Assembly: GCA_963558565.1 (NCBI GenBank) | Contig: CAUWGX010000007.1 | Coordinates: 1 to 64,000 of the forward strand | Source: Atopostipes sp963558565 | Lineage (GTDB): Bacteria; Bacillota; Bacilli; Lactobacillales; Carnobacteriaceae_A | Reading direction: 5' to 3' | Length of the DNA: 64,000 bases | In this document: piece after piece, positions 41,957-50,910 of the stretch | How the letters are laid out: every line of letters starts with the position of its first letter | Position numbering within the stretch: the first letter of the stretch is position 1 | Notes under the pieces: model-generated | Databases searched by the model: none | What the model saw: the letters and a program-made list of their open reading frames with translations, nothing else | What the model was told of the DNA's origin: nothing | Program-made: the position numbers and the translations under genes

Positions 41957-43387
41957 TTAAGCTTCTTCTTTCGTTTTAACTCTCGGGAAAATAATTGTAA
42001 AAGTTGTTCCTTTTCCTAGCTCACTGGTCACTTTAATATCTCCATCATGTAATTCGACTAATTGTTTTACAATAGGTAAGCCTAAACCTGATTCACCATA
42101 TTTAGTGTTTTTACGAGAAACATCTGCTTTATAGTAGCGATCCCATATATTTTCCATTTCTTCTTCCGTCATTCCGACGCCTGTATCCGAAATGGTGATT
42201 TTTGTTATTTCTTGCGTCTGAATAGCTTCAATAAAAATTTTCCCGTCGGTCGTAAATTGAATCGCATTTTTTAGTAAATTTACAATGATTTGCTTAAAGC
42301 GGTCGAAGTCTGCGTAAACCGTAATGTCTTCCACACCTTCTTTAATAATAATTTCGTTATTTGAATCCTCGGCAATGCCACGTAATTGTTCGGTTGTTTC
42401 TGCCAGAGCTTCATTTAGCGGAAAATAATTTTTCTTTAAAATAATCCGATTTGATTGAATATTTTCATAGTCTAAATTTTCATTGACTAAACGAATCAAA
42501 CGGGTCGTTTCTTTACTCATTAATTGAATACTGCGTAGTTCTTGTTGGTCATTAAATACCCCATATTCTAAACCTTCCAACAAGCCATTGATCGTTGTCA
42601 GGGGCGTGCGCATTTCGTGAGCGACGTCTTGCATGAAACTTTTTCTTAGATCTTCTAAATGTAAAACTTCTGTCCGCCATTCTTTTAAAGCTTTAATCAT
42701 TTTATTAAAATCAGCGGATAAACGGTCAATTTCATCACGGTTACTGTGATCGATATAAATATCATAGTCTCCTGTTGCTACTTTACGCGAAGCTTTACTT
42801 AAACGATTGACTCGTTTAACTAAATAATAAGATAATACGATACTGATCATGACAGCAATAATAGCTGAAAAGAGAAACACACGAAACATATTCTGTTTTA
42901 ATTCGTCCATTTGCACTTCGATGTGACTCACTGGACGACCAATACCGATAAAACCTTCATAACTTCCACTTTCATTTAAAACCGGTACATAAATTAATGC
43001 CGTCTCTTCATTATTTCCACGCAAATCATTGGTCCCAATTTGTAAGAGCAAGGCATCTCCTTCGCGAAGCGTTGTTTCTTCTTCTTCACTTAACCTTACT
43101 TGTACATTGTTCACCGTGCGGGGATATTTCAGCATCCCTTCGCGGTCAAAAATTCCATATTTTATATGTTGATCTTCGAATATTTGATTATATAAGTCTA
43201 ATTTTTCAGGGTTTCCTTCGGCTTCTTCAATGAGTTCAGCATAGTGGAAGAAATTGTCTTGTACTTTATCTAATAATTGCGTCCGTCCAAAATGAAACAG
43301 CGAGGCAGCAGTGATGCTTAATAGGATTAAAATAACCAATAAAAAACTAACGATCAACTGATAAATATATGGAAATCTCATCTTCAT
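41957..43387 (-). CDS. Sensor histidine kinase
   Basis: The 476-residue kinase has TM1 (about 9-29), an extracellular domain of about 140 residues, TM2 (about 170-190), a HAMP linker, a HisKA domain with the phospho-accepting His257 in DVAHEMRTPL and a HATPase domain (LLKNAIQF N box, DTGVGM, GESGLGL). It forms a two-component pair with the response regulator gene, whose stop it overlaps by four bases. The signal is unknown; nearby cell-wall genes suggest, but do not prove, an envelope signal. Confidence 0.93.
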   Translation of the reverse strand: MKMRFPYIYQLIVSFLLVILILLSITAASLFHFGRTQLLDKVQDNFFHYAELIEEAEGNPEKLDLYNQIFEDQHIKYGIFDREGMLKYPRTVNNVQVRLSEEEETTLREGDALLLQIGTNDLRGNNEETALIYVPVLNESGSYEGFIGIGRPVSHIEVQMDELKQNMFRVFLFSAIIAVMISIVLSYYLVKRVNRLSKASRKVATGDYDIYIDHSNRDEIDRLSADFNKMIKALKEWRTEVLHLEDLRKSFMQDVAHEMRTPLTTINGLLEGLEYGVFNDQQELRSIQLMSKETTRLIRLVNENLDYENIQSNRIILKKNYFPLNEALAETTEQLRGIAEDSNNEIIIKEGVEDITVYADFDRFKQIIVNLLKNAIQFTTDGKIFIEAIQTQEITKITISDTGVGMTEEEMENIWDRYYKADVSRKNTKYGESGLGLPIVKQLVELHDGDIKVTSELGKGTTFTIIFPRVKTKEEA

Positions 43388-44097
43388 TCGAAATCATCCG
43401 AATCATCGAACTTGTAGCCGACACCCCAAACAGTCTGGATCACTTGTGGGCCATTTTTCAATAGTTTCTGTCTAAGCTTTTTGATATGAGCGTCTACTGT
43501 TCGCTCATCGCCAAAATATTCATACTCCCAGACTTGTTCTAGTAACTGTTCTCTTGAAAATACTCGTCGTGGACTGTTCGCCAATGTGTACAGCAAATCA
43601 AATTCTTTTGGCGTTAAATCCTCTAAAGGTTCGTCATACAATATAATTTCTCGTGTATTTTCATTGATTTTTAAATGGTCAGTTTCAATGTCGTAAAGGT
43701 TTTCTTCCTCTCCCGCTAATTGACTAGGCGTTTTCATGCGTCGAACGGTAGATTTGATGCGCGCGACGAGTGTCAAAGGACTAAACGGTTTTGTCACATA
43801 GTCATCTGCACCAATTTCTAACCCAATGACTTCATCACTCTCTGTATCTTTCGCAGTCAGCATAATAATAGGCACTTGTGGGTCTACTTTTCGAACCTCG
43901 CGACATATAGTGATGCCATCGATTCCTGGAAGCATAATATCTAAAATAAGTAAATCATATTTTTCTTGATGCTCTAAATACGTATCAAGCCCTTCTTGCC
44001 CATCATGAATAAAAGTAACTTCCCAATCTTCTTTTTCAAAAAACATTTCTAACATTTCACATACGGATTCATTATCTTCAATCATTAAAATATGCAT
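43384..44097 (-). CDS. OmpR-family response regulator
   Basis: The 237-residue protein has a receiver domain with the phosphorylated Asp53 in LLILDIMLPG, acidic pocket EDN at 7-9, Lys in YVTKPFSP near 104, and an OmpR-type winged helix (LTPKEFDLLYTL, RTVDAHIKKLRQKL, VWGVGYKF). The start follows GAGAGGTG. It is the first gene of the pair and has no other gene between it and its terminator-flanked promoter region. Confidence 0.93.
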   Translation of the reverse strand: MHILMIEDNESVCEMLEMFFEKEDWEVTFIHDGQEGLDTYLEHQEKYDLLILDIMLPGIDGITICREVRKVDPQVPIIMLTAKDTESDEVIGLEIGADDYVTKPFSPLTLVARIKSTVRRMKTPSQLAGEEENLYDIETDHLKINENTREIILYDEPLEDLTPKEFDLLYTLANSPRRVFSREQLLEQVWEYEYFGDERTVDAHIKKLRQKLLKNGPQVIQTVWGVGYKFDDSDDFE

Positions 44098-44212
44098 TTT
44101 GCACCTCTCAATCTTTTCATTCCTCTATTTTTGTTTATTAAGCATAGTTTACTCATTATATAGTATAGGTTCAAATTATGAAGTTTCTTTAACCTTTTTA
44201 AGAGATAAAAGT

Positions 44213-44251
44213 AAAACTTCCACCACTTTTCTAGTTGGTGGAAGTTTTTTT
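44213..44251 (-). terminator. Terminator of ssb
   Basis: AAAACTTCCACCA and TGGTGGAAGTTTT form a 13-bp stem with a T-run. It lies between ssb and the response regulator gene and works in both directions. Confidence 0.88.
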
Positions 44252-44278
44252 GTCCTTCATTTATCAATCATTGGTCAT

Positions 44279-44686
44279 TTAGCGATTAGGCTCTATTTGT
44301 TGCGGGCCATTAGCTGTTTGTATATTTTTTTGTCCTTGTCGACTAGTCTGTTGGTTCTCTTTGCGAGGGCTTCCTCTTTGCTGTAAAAAATGAACACTCT
44401 CAACGATCATTTCCACTACATAGACAGTCTGCTGGTTATTATCTACATAAGTACGTGACTGGAGCCGCCCATCTAAGCCGACAAGATCTCCTTTATCGCA
44501 GTACTCTTCAATCACTTCTGCTCTTTTTCCCCAAGCAACAATGTCTACAAAATCGGCATCTGGCCCTTTGTTTGTTTTAAAGGTCCGCGGGATAGCTACC
44601 GCATTATTCATGACAATTTTTCCATCGCCGACTTCTCTCAGTTCAATTTCTCGGACAATGCGTCCGATCACTGTTAATCGATTCAC
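44279..44686 (-). CDS. ssb: Single-stranded DNA-binding protein, tail-less paralogue
   Basis: The 135-residue protein has the OB fold of bacterial SSB (MNRLTVIGRI, DFVDIVAWGKRAE, GRLQSRTYVDNN). Its C terminus reads QQIEPNR and lacks the acidic DDDLPF-type tail that recruits partners, so it resembles the SsbB paralogues that coat DNA during natural transformation rather than the replicative SsbA. Translation starts at GTG five bases after GGAGGG. Its promoter region shares a 30-base element with that of the NERD nuclease-like gene. Another ssb probably exists in the genome. Confidence 0.87.
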   Translation of the reverse strand: MNRLTVIGRIVREIELREVGDGKIVMNNAVAIPRTFKTNKGPDADFVDIVAWGKRAEVIEEYCDKGDLVGLDGRLQSRTYVDNNQQTVYVVEMIVESVHFLQQRGSPRKENQQTSRQGQKNIQTANGPQQIEPNR

Positions 44687-44767
44687 TCGATCCCTCCATT
44701 ATATATTTTTGACAAGATTCATGTATTTTGAGTACATACCCGAAATATAATGAACCCCTCATATATA

Positions 44768-44797
44768 TATTTGCGAAAAATCGAGAATTTCACGAAA
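44768..44797 (-). promoter_or_regulatory. Promoter element shared with the NERD gene
   Basis: On the minus strand 44797-44777 is identical to 1180-1160, and the next nine bases (TCGCAAATA) differ at two positions from those upstream of the NERD gene. It contains the TCGnGAAnTTCnCGA palindrome and ends about 80 bases before the ssb start codon. Confidence 0.6.
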
Positions 44798-44830
44798 AAA
44801 CTTTTAAAAAGTTGCTTTTTCTTGGAAAAT

Positions 44831-44870
44831 TAAAAAACGAATAGAAATTTTTGCTTCTAATCGTTTTTTT
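44831..44870 (-). terminator. Terminator of the mbl-epuA transcript
   Basis: AAAAAACGA.TAGAA and TTCTA.TCGTTTTTT pair with one mismatch around GCAAAAAT, seventeen bases after the epuA stop codon. Confidence 0.82.
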
Positions 44871-44886
44871 AGTCTGTTTTTTCCAT

Positions 44887-45078
44887 TTAGTTAAATATAA
44901 AGTTTAAAATATGCTCCCAAAGATCAGGATTGAAAACTTCCATCGGATCTGCCCCATCACCGAGAACACTATAACCCAGCATGGCTCCTACAGCAAAGGC
45001 AACGACGAGTAAAAGTACAGCTAATAAAAACCGTAACAGGAAAAATAATGTGTTTTTAAAAATACTTGTCCATTCCAT
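44887..45078 (-). CDS. EpuA / RNA polymerase beta-associated small protein
   Basis: This 63-residue protein has one central transmembrane helix (about 10-33) and a short acidic tail. It matches the EpuA-type small proteins annotated as DNA-directed RNA polymerase subunit beta that follow mbl in many Lactobacillales. The true function is unclear; the name comes from local gene order rather than activity. The start is weakly supported by AGCAGG. It is the last gene of the mbl transcript. Confidence 0.72.
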   Translation of the reverse strand: MEWTSIFKNTLFFLLRFLLAVLLLVVAFAVGAMLGYSVLGDGADPMEVFNPDLWEHILNFIFN

Positions 45079-45107
45079 ATGTTTGCCTGCTTTCTTTATT
45101 TTTATCG

Positions 45108-46097
45108 TTATGCATTATTCAATTTCTGAATATTCTCAAGTAAAATTCCTGTGCCTAATGCCACAGAATCCAGTGGACTCTCAGCTGTAAATACAGGAAC
45201 TTTTAATTCCTCAACTAATAATTGATCGATCCCATGTAATAAAGCACCACCACCGGTTGTGATGACTCCTCGATCGATAATATCTGCCGATAATTCAGGG
45301 GATGTTTCTTCTAGAACAGCTTTGGCTGTCCGTACAATTTCTTGCATCGATTCTTTCGTCGCATTTAAAATCTGATTTGAAGAAATAGAGACTGTTTTAG
45401 GCAAACCAGACACGATATCGCGTCCACGGATGTCTAAGGTATCTTCACGTTTCTCATCAAAGACTTCCCCGATTTCAACTTTAATTTTTTCAGCCGTACG
45501 ATCTCCAATCAGCAAGCTATGTTCTTTTTTAACAAATTCTTTAATATCGCTATCTAAAGAATCACCCGCTACTTTGATGGATTTACTGGTTACAATGCCG
45601 CCCATCGATAACACAGCGATATCTGTTGTACCTCCACCGATATCAATGACCATATTTCCACTTGGTTGGAAAATGTCCATCCCTGCACCAATTGCGGCTA
45701 CTTTTGGTTCTTCTTCAAGAAACACATTTTTTCCGCCAGCTTTTTCTGCCACTTCAATAATGGCTTTTTGTTCGATCCCTGTTACATTTGTTGGCGTACA
45801 GATAATAATGTTCGGCTTCGATAAGAAGCTTTTAACATTAATCTTATCAATAAAGTAAGAAACCATTGCTTCTGTAATATCAAAATCCGCAATGACGCCC
45901 CCTTGTAATGGACGAATGGCTTTAATATGTCCAGGAGTACGTCCTACCATCATATAAGCCTCTTCTCCGACCGCTAAAACTTCATTTGTATTTGTATTAA
46001 TTGCAACAACAGCTGGTTCGTCAACGACGATTCCTTTTCCTTTGATATGGACGAGGACGTTAGCTGTTCCTAAGTCAATCCCAATATCTTTTGCCAT
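45108..46097 (-). CDS. mbl: Rod-shape-determining protein Mbl (MreB family actin)
   Basis: The 329-residue protein has the actin-fold ATPase motifs DIGIDLGTANVLV, MVIDIGGGTTDIAV and GVITTGGGALLHGID. MreB-like filaments position cell-wall synthesis along the cell body. The start has AGGAGG upstream. It sits between murA and epuA, as in related bacteria. An Mbl/MreB gene suggests an elongated or ovoid cell. Confidence 0.93.
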   Translation of the reverse strand: MAKDIGIDLGTANVLVHIKGKGIVVDEPAVVAINTNTNEVLAVGEEAYMMVGRTPGHIKAIRPLQGGVIADFDITEAMVSYFIDKINVKSFLSKPNIIICTPTNVTGIEQKAIIEVAEKAGGKNVFLEEEPKVAAIGAGMDIFQPSGNMVIDIGGGTTDIAVLSMGGIVTSKSIKVAGDSLDSDIKEFVKKEHSLLIGDRTAEKIKVEIGEVFDEKREDTLDIRGRDIVSGLPKTVSISSNQILNATKESMQEIVRTAKAVLEETSPELSADIIDRGVITTGGGALLHGIDQLLVEELKVPVFTAESPLDSVALGTGILLENIQKLNNA

Positions 46098-46278
46098 GAA
46101 TCATTTCCTCCTGCGTATTCACTCGAATCTTCATCTTTTTATTTTTTATAATAATTGTCTTCATCTTTTCTATTTTACTCTATAAGTATTAAAAACACAA
46201 TCATCAGCATGATCAATTTTCTAATCGCTAGAAACTATACTACTTATTCGAACAGTTTACCAGTCCTTTAAATAAAAT

Positions 46279-46308
46279 AAAAAGACTTTCTACAATAGAA
46301 AGTCTTTG
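46279..46308 (-). terminator. Terminator of murA
   Basis: AAAGACTTTCTA and TAGAAAGTCTTT are perfect 12-bp arms, followed on the minus strand by TTTATTTTATTT. It separates the murA unit from mbl. Confidence 0.82.
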
Positions 46309-46380
46309 TTAAGGATTATAATATCTGTATTTTATTTTTATGTAAAAATAAAGGATACACAAAAATATGAGCTAGCATTT

Positions 46381-47676
46381 TTATGCTTTTTGAGTTTCTT
46401 TCACTGATTCTTGCTTGCGATCAACACGTTCAATATTTGCGCCTAAATCTGCTAACTTTTCATGAAACTTGTAATAGCCACGATCTAAATGGTCAATATT
46501 TGTAACGGTTGTATAACCATTCGCAATGAGACCCGCTAAAATAAGGGCTGCTGATGCACGCAAGTCACTAGAAGCTACTTCTCCACCTTCTAATGGATGG
46601 CCGCCTTTAATAATTGCTGATTGACCATCGATTTGGAATTGAGCATCCATTTTTCGCATTTGTTCTAAATGCATAAAACGATTTTCAAAGACAGTTTCGC
46701 GAACAACACTCGTGCCTTCTGCTTTTAATTGAGCAATCGTTACTTGAGCTTGCATATCTGTAGGAAATCCAGGGTAAGGTTGTGTTTTAAAATCAGCTGG
46801 AGAAAGTTTTTCCGGTCCAATAACACGTAAACCTTCTTCTTCCTCTTCAATGATTACACCCATCTCCCGTAATTTTGAAATCAACGGACGATTGTGTTCA
46901 CTTACCGCATCTTTAACTAATACGTCTCCTTCAGTAATAGCTGCTGCAACGATGAAGGTGCCACTTTCAATTCGGTCGGCGATTACACCATGGTCTGTTC
47001 CTTTTAATTTAGAAACCCCTTCAATCCGAATTTTTTCCGTTCCGGCTCCAATTACTTTGGCCCCCATACGGTTTAAGTAGTTTGCCAAGTCAACAATTTC
47101 AGGTTCACGCGCAGCATTCTCTAAAATAGTTGTTCCTTCAGCGAGTGTTGCAGCCATCATAATATTTTGAGTCGCTCCAACACTTGGGAAATCCAGGTAA
47201 ATCTCTGCACCTTGTAATTGGTCAACCGATGCTTCAAGGTAACCATTTCCTTGTTCAACCTCCACACCCATTGCTTCAAAGCCCTTTAAGTGTAGATCAA
47301 TTGGTCGCGAACCAATCGAGCATCCCCCAGGCATCGCTACGCGTGCTCGTCCATTTCGAGCTAATAATGGGCCCATCACTAGAATTGAAGCCCGCATTTT
47401 GTTCATAAATTCAAAGGGAGTGTCACTCTTTAAGGGCATTGTCGCATCAATGCTCATCGTTTTTTCTTCTTCATTAAAATCTACTTCAATATTTAAGTAG
47501 CTTAATACTTCTTTCATCGTATAGATATCTGACAATAACGGGACATTATAAAATTTACTCGGCGTATCTTGACCAAGAATACTTGCAGCCAAAATTGGTA
47601 AAGCTGCATTTTTTGCCCCTTCAATCTCCACTGTACCTTTTAGGCGATTCCCACCTCGTACAATTATTGCATCCAT
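46381..47676 (-). CDS. murA: UDP-N-acetylglucosamine 1-carboxyvinyltransferase
   Basis: The 431-residue enzyme carries GAKNAALPILAASIL at the N terminus (Lys in KNA), the PGGCSIGSRPIDLHLKG loop with the catalytic cysteine that fosfomycin targets, and the RASAALILAGLIANG motif. It adds enolpyruvate to UDP-GlcNAc, the first committed step of peptidoglycan synthesis. The start is the ATG nine bases after GGAGG, 14 codons inside the longest frame. It follows the DUF1146 gene. Confidence 0.95.
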   Translation of the reverse strand: MDAIIVRGGNRLKGTVEIEGAKNAALPILAASILGQDTPSKFYNVPLLSDIYTMKEVLSYLNIEVDFNEEEKTMSIDATMPLKSDTPFEFMNKMRASILVMGPLLARNGRARVAMPGGCSIGSRPIDLHLKGFEAMGVEVEQGNGYLEASVDQLQGAEIYLDFPSVGATQNIMMAATLAEGTTILENAAREPEIVDLANYLNRMGAKVIGAGTEKIRIEGVSKLKGTDHGVIADRIESGTFIVAAAITEGDVLVKDAVSEHNRPLISKLREMGVIIEEEEEGLRVIGPEKLSPADFKTQPYPGFPTDMQAQVTIAQLKAEGTSVVRETVFENRFMHLEQMRKMDAQFQIDGQSAIIKGGHPLEGGEVASSDLRASAALILAGLIANGYTTVTNIDHLDRGYYKFHEKLADLGANIERVDRKQESVKETQKA

Positions 47677-47908
47677 ATTGCAATACCTCCAACATTTTTT
47701 AATCATCCACAATTTCAATCTTCTACATTCATTTTAGTACAATTAAATCCTTACTGCGATCAATTCGCCTTACATTAACGTATCAGTATTTTTAGCCTAA
47801 CACGTAAATAAGAATTTATTATAGAGGTTATTTGATTATTTTTTGATGTTTTCTTCACAATTGGAAGAAACTCTTCCGTTTAGCGATTAAGAAGTGCTTA
47901 ACGAAGAC

Positions 47909-48142
47909 TTATTGGAAAAAATAAATCAAATTTTGTGAGTGTGTCAAAAAGTCTAAGAAAAACGTGCTTAAAATATAACCTAAAGCAACTGAAAGCATAA
48001 TATAAAAAGCGCGTACTTGTTGTACTCGGTATTTTTTAAAAAGATGCTCAATTCGTAGACTCTGCAGTCCCCAAAAGCTTACACCAATAAAGAAAACATG
48101 TGATATTAAAGTAATTAATGATTGCGTTCGAATAAATTCCAT
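47909..48142 (-). CDS. DUF1146 family small membrane protein (YwzB-like)
   Basis: The 77-residue protein has two transmembrane helices (about 8-25 and 45-66) and matches the YwzB-type proteins that sit between the ATP synthase operon and murA in many Firmicutes. Its function is unknown. The start follows AAGAAGGGA. Here it lies directly next to upp, with no ATP synthase genes in between. Confidence 0.85.
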   Translation of the reverse strand: MEFIRTQSLITLISHVFFIGVSFWGLQSLRIEHLFKKYRVQQVRAFYIMLSVALGYILSTFFLDFLTHSQNLIYFFQ

Positions 48143-48206
48143 TAAAAATCCCTTCTTGAAAAACTCTGCAATAACAATGATCGTTTGCTTTTATTTCAAC
48201 ACAAAA

Positions 48207-48842
48207 TTATAAAGTACCGAAAAGTCTATCGCCAGCGTCTCCTAAACCTGGGAAGATATAAGCATTTTCATCTAGTTTTTCATCTAAAGCAGCAGTAAAT
48301 ATTTGTACTTCTGGGTGTGCTTCATTTAAGGCTTTAACCCCTTCTGGTGCTGCTACGATACAAATAAATTTGATGTTTTCTGGTTTTGCACCGCGTTCTA
48401 TGACAGAATCAATCGCTGCAATCGCAGACCCACCTGTTGCGAGCATTGGATCCACTACATACATATGACGATCTTCTATGTTATTTGGCATTTTAACAAA
48501 ATATTCGACGGGTTCCATTGTTTCTTCATCTCGATAAAGCCCGACGTGTCCAACACGTGCTGCCGGAATTAAATCTAAAATGCCGTCTACCATGCCGAGT
48601 CCAGCTCGTAAAATAGGGGCAATGACAACTTTTTTACCTGCAAGTGCTTTTTGTGTTGTTTTTCCTAGAGGCGATTCGATTTCAATGTCTTCTAAAGGTA
48701 AATCTCTTGAAACTTCATAAGCTAGTAAACGAGCTACCTCATTAATGAGATCCCTAAAATCTTTCGTACCAGTTTCTTTATTACGTAAAATCGTCAACTT
48801 GTGCTCAATTAAAGGGTGTTTGATAACATGAAAGTTTTCCAT
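48207..48842 (-). CDS. upp: Uracil phosphoribosyltransferase
   Basis: The 211-residue enzyme has the PRPP-binding motif YVVDPMLATGGSA near 128-140 and the uracil-binding IFPGLGDAGDRLFGT at the C terminus. It makes UMP from uracil and PRPP. The start has AAAAGGAG upstream. In related genomes glyA lies just before it and the atp operon just after; both are missing here. Confidence 0.96.
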   Translation of the reverse strand: MENFHVIKHPLIEHKLTILRNKETGTKDFRDLINEVARLLAYEVSRDLPLEDIEIESPLGKTTQKALAGKKVVIAPILRAGLGMVDGILDLIPAARVGHVGLYRDEETMEPVEYFVKMPNNIEDRHMYVVDPMLATGGSAIAAIDSVIERGAKPENIKFICIVAAPEGVKALNEAHPEVQIFTAALDEKLDENAYIFPGLGDAGDRLFGTL

Positions 48843-48929
48843 TTTATTTAGCTCCTTTTTTTAGACTGCTTTTTTCATCCTTACAATACTACACAATATT
48901 TACGATAAAATCCAGCTTTTTCGTGAATT

Positions 48930-49928
48930 TTATATTGTTTTTTTATTTGCCGCGTTTTGTAATCGATTCATATAAGGAACACTTAGCGCTCCCACTGTGT
49001 AAGGCTCTGCTAAAATAACAGTCGCTGAGGATTGTTCTAACGTACGCAGTCCTTGGAAAAAGTTTCGATTAGCAGCCTCTAAATCACCAGGTGCTCCTAA
49101 TGAAAAGCTTGTATTCACTTCATCCTCAAATTTTTTAGTGACTGTTTCATTGGCAAGAAGAGCAATTTTTTCCTCTTTTGTTTGCATTTTTTGAATCGCT
49201 TCAGCCCAACTGGATTCGACAATAAATACAGGAATTTTGGGTTCGTAATGTTTTTCCGTACTTGAGGATTGGTTGGCTTTAGTGGCTTCTTCCTCTTTTA
49301 AATAAACTTTTTTGTTTATCGTCGCTTCAATCGCTTCTTTGGTAATATTGCCGGGTCTCAAAATGAGCGGCTTTTCGGGATTTGAAAAATCAATCACCGT
49401 GGATTCAATGCCAAAGGAAGTTTCGCCTCCATCAATGACTGCAGGAATTTTTCCGTCTAAGTCATCCATAACATGTTCCGCGCGTGTAGGACTTGGACGT
49501 CCAGTTGAATTTGCGCTAGGTGTAGCCAGTGGTGTACCACATTTTCCAATGAATGCCAACGTTAGAGGATGATCCGGCATCCGTAAGCCGACGGTCGTTT
49601 TTCCTGGTGTCACTGAGGGAGCGAGCAAGCCTTTATTTTTTAAAATAATTGTTAAAGGACCTGGCCAAAAGTTAGCAGCTAATTTTTTAACGGCTTCCGG
49701 CACGTCCGTCGCATATTTATCCAAATCATCCATATTTGCGACCAGCACGCTAATCGGACGATCCATGGGTCTTCCTTTAGCTTTAAATATTTTTTTTACC
49801 GCTTCATCGTTCGTCGCATCTGCGCCTAACCCATAAACTGTATCTGTGGGAAAAGCCACGATTTCTCCCTTTTCTATCAGTTGGGCGCCTTTCATTAATT
49901 CATTTTCTTTTAGAAGTTGTGTCTTCAA
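48930..49928 (-). CDS. Threonylcarbamoyl-AMP synthase (Sua5/YwlC family)
   Basis: The 332-residue protein has the YrdC domain (PTDTVYGLGADATN, KGRPMDRPISVLV, PGPLTIILK, PSANSTGRPSPTR, GIESTVIDF) plus the C-terminal Sua5 domain (KHYEPKIPVF). It makes threonylcarbamoyl-AMP for the t6A37 modification of ANN-decoding tRNAs. The most likely start is a TTG at 49928 with only a weak ribosome binding site, so the first residues are uncertain. The DnaA-box cluster is immediately upstream. Confidence 0.93.
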   Translation of the reverse strand: MKTQLLKENELMKGAQLIEKGEIVAFPTDTVYGLGADATNDEAVKKIFKAKGRPMDRPISVLVANMDDLDKYATDVPEAVKKLAANFWPGPLTIILKNKGLLAPSVTPGKTTVGLRMPDHPLTLAFIGKCGTPLATPSANSTGRPSPTRAEHVMDDLDGKIPAVIDGGETSFGIESTVIDFSNPEKPLILRPGNITKEAIEATINKKVYLKEEEATKANQSSSTEKHYEPKIPVFIVESSWAEAIQKMQTKEEKIALLANETVTKKFEDEVNTSFSLGAPGDLEAANRNFFQGLRTLEQSSATVILAEPYTVGALSVPYMNRLQNAANKKTI

Positions 49929-49960
49929 AAAATCACGCTTTCTACCTCATTAAATTATTT

Positions 49961-50051
49961 TGTGGATAACTTTTTGAATATCCACACCTTTATCCTTATT
50001 TTAAAGGGAATCCTCTTAATTATCCACTATTATCCACAGGTTTTATCCACA
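49961..50051. promoter_or_regulatory. DnaA-box cluster (five boxes in 91 bp)
   Basis: Three perfect TTATCCACA boxes occur at 49961-49969 (as TGTGGATAA), 50030-50038 and 50043-50051. Two one-mismatch boxes occur at 49978-49986 (ATATCCACA) and 50020-50028 (TTATCCACT). The last box overlaps the final codons and stop of prmC. The cluster lies between prmC and sua5. In B. subtilis a DnaA-binding cluster is known next to ywlC, the sua5 homologue, and helps restrain replication initiation. Confidence 0.85.
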
Positions 50052-50909
50052 ATTCTGTGTATAGATCGCCACTACCCGATCCTGCCGGTTAAAATCTTGC
50101 CAGATTTCAATCGTCGCTTTTGGAAAAACTTGCTTGAAAATATCTCTCACTTTTTCGCCTTGTTGATAGCCAATTTCAAAAAATAACTGAGCATCTGACG
50201 CAAGATAATCTTTAATCGAATGCGCAATGGCTTTATAAATCTCTAAGCCTTCATCTTCAGCGAATAATGCACTTTTGGGTTCATAATCTAAAACCGTTTG
50301 ATCCATGACTTCTATTTCATTTTGACTAATATAAGGAGGATTGCATAGAACCAGATCAAATCGGTGTCCGGACACTGGCTCTAGTAAATCACCTTGCTTA
50401 AAGGTAATATCTGCTTCAAGGGTTTCTGCATTTTCTTTGGCAATAGCGAGGGCATCGCCACTGATATCTGTGGCTGTGACTTGATCTTGTGGGCGTTCTA
50501 ACTTATCTGTAATCGCTAAAACACCGGTGCCTGTCCCTATATCTAAGACGGTTAATGCTTTCTCAGGCAGTTCTTTCAAAACGCGGTCTTGCCACTCTTC
50601 TGTCTCAGGACGAGGGATCAAGGTGTCTTTTGTTACTTTAAATTTGCGATCGTAGTACCACTCATGGCCAATGATTTGTTGCATGGGTTTCCCTTTTAAA
50701 AATTCTTTAAAGTCTTTTTCAAATTGCTCCCGCTCTTCCACAGGCATTTCATTTTTATAATTTAAAATCAACTCGGTCTTAGACCAATTTAAGCGTTCGC
50801 GCATTAACCATTCTGCCACGAAGGAAGAATGTCTGATTTCTTTTAAAAAAGAAGAAGCCCGTTCGAGGACTTCAAAATATGTGGAAGATGAACTGTTTTC
50901 TGTAAACAT
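50043..50909 (-). CDS. prmC: Release factor glutamine methyltransferase
   Basis: The 288-residue protein has the SAM site VLDIGTGTGVLAI, the LCNPPYISQNE motif that binds the target glutamine, and IGYQQGEKVRDIF near the C terminus. It methylates the GGQ glutamine of release factors RF1/RF2. It begins one base after the prfA stop codon, directly after its substrate's gene. Its stop overlaps a DnaA box. Confidence 0.96.
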   Translation of the reverse strand: MFTENSSSSTYFEVLERASSFLKEIRHSSFVAEWLMRERLNWSKTELILNYKNEMPVEEREQFEKDFKEFLKGKPMQQIIGHEWYYDRKFKVTKDTLIPRPETEEWQDRVLKELPEKALTVLDIGTGTGVLAITDKLERPQDQVTATDISGDALAIAKENAETLEADITFKQGDLLEPVSGHRFDLVLCNPPYISQNEIEVMDQTVLDYEPKSALFAEDEGLEIYKAIAHSIKDYLASDAQLFFEIGYQQGEKVRDIFKQVFPKATIEIWQDFNRQDRVVAIYTQNCG

Positions 50910-50910
50910 T

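Noticed and set aside
44768..44797. A third copy of the shared promoter element near 48913
   Set aside because: TTTTTCGTGAA occurs there, but the rest of the element (TTCTCGATTTT) does not match; it is a chance partial hit.
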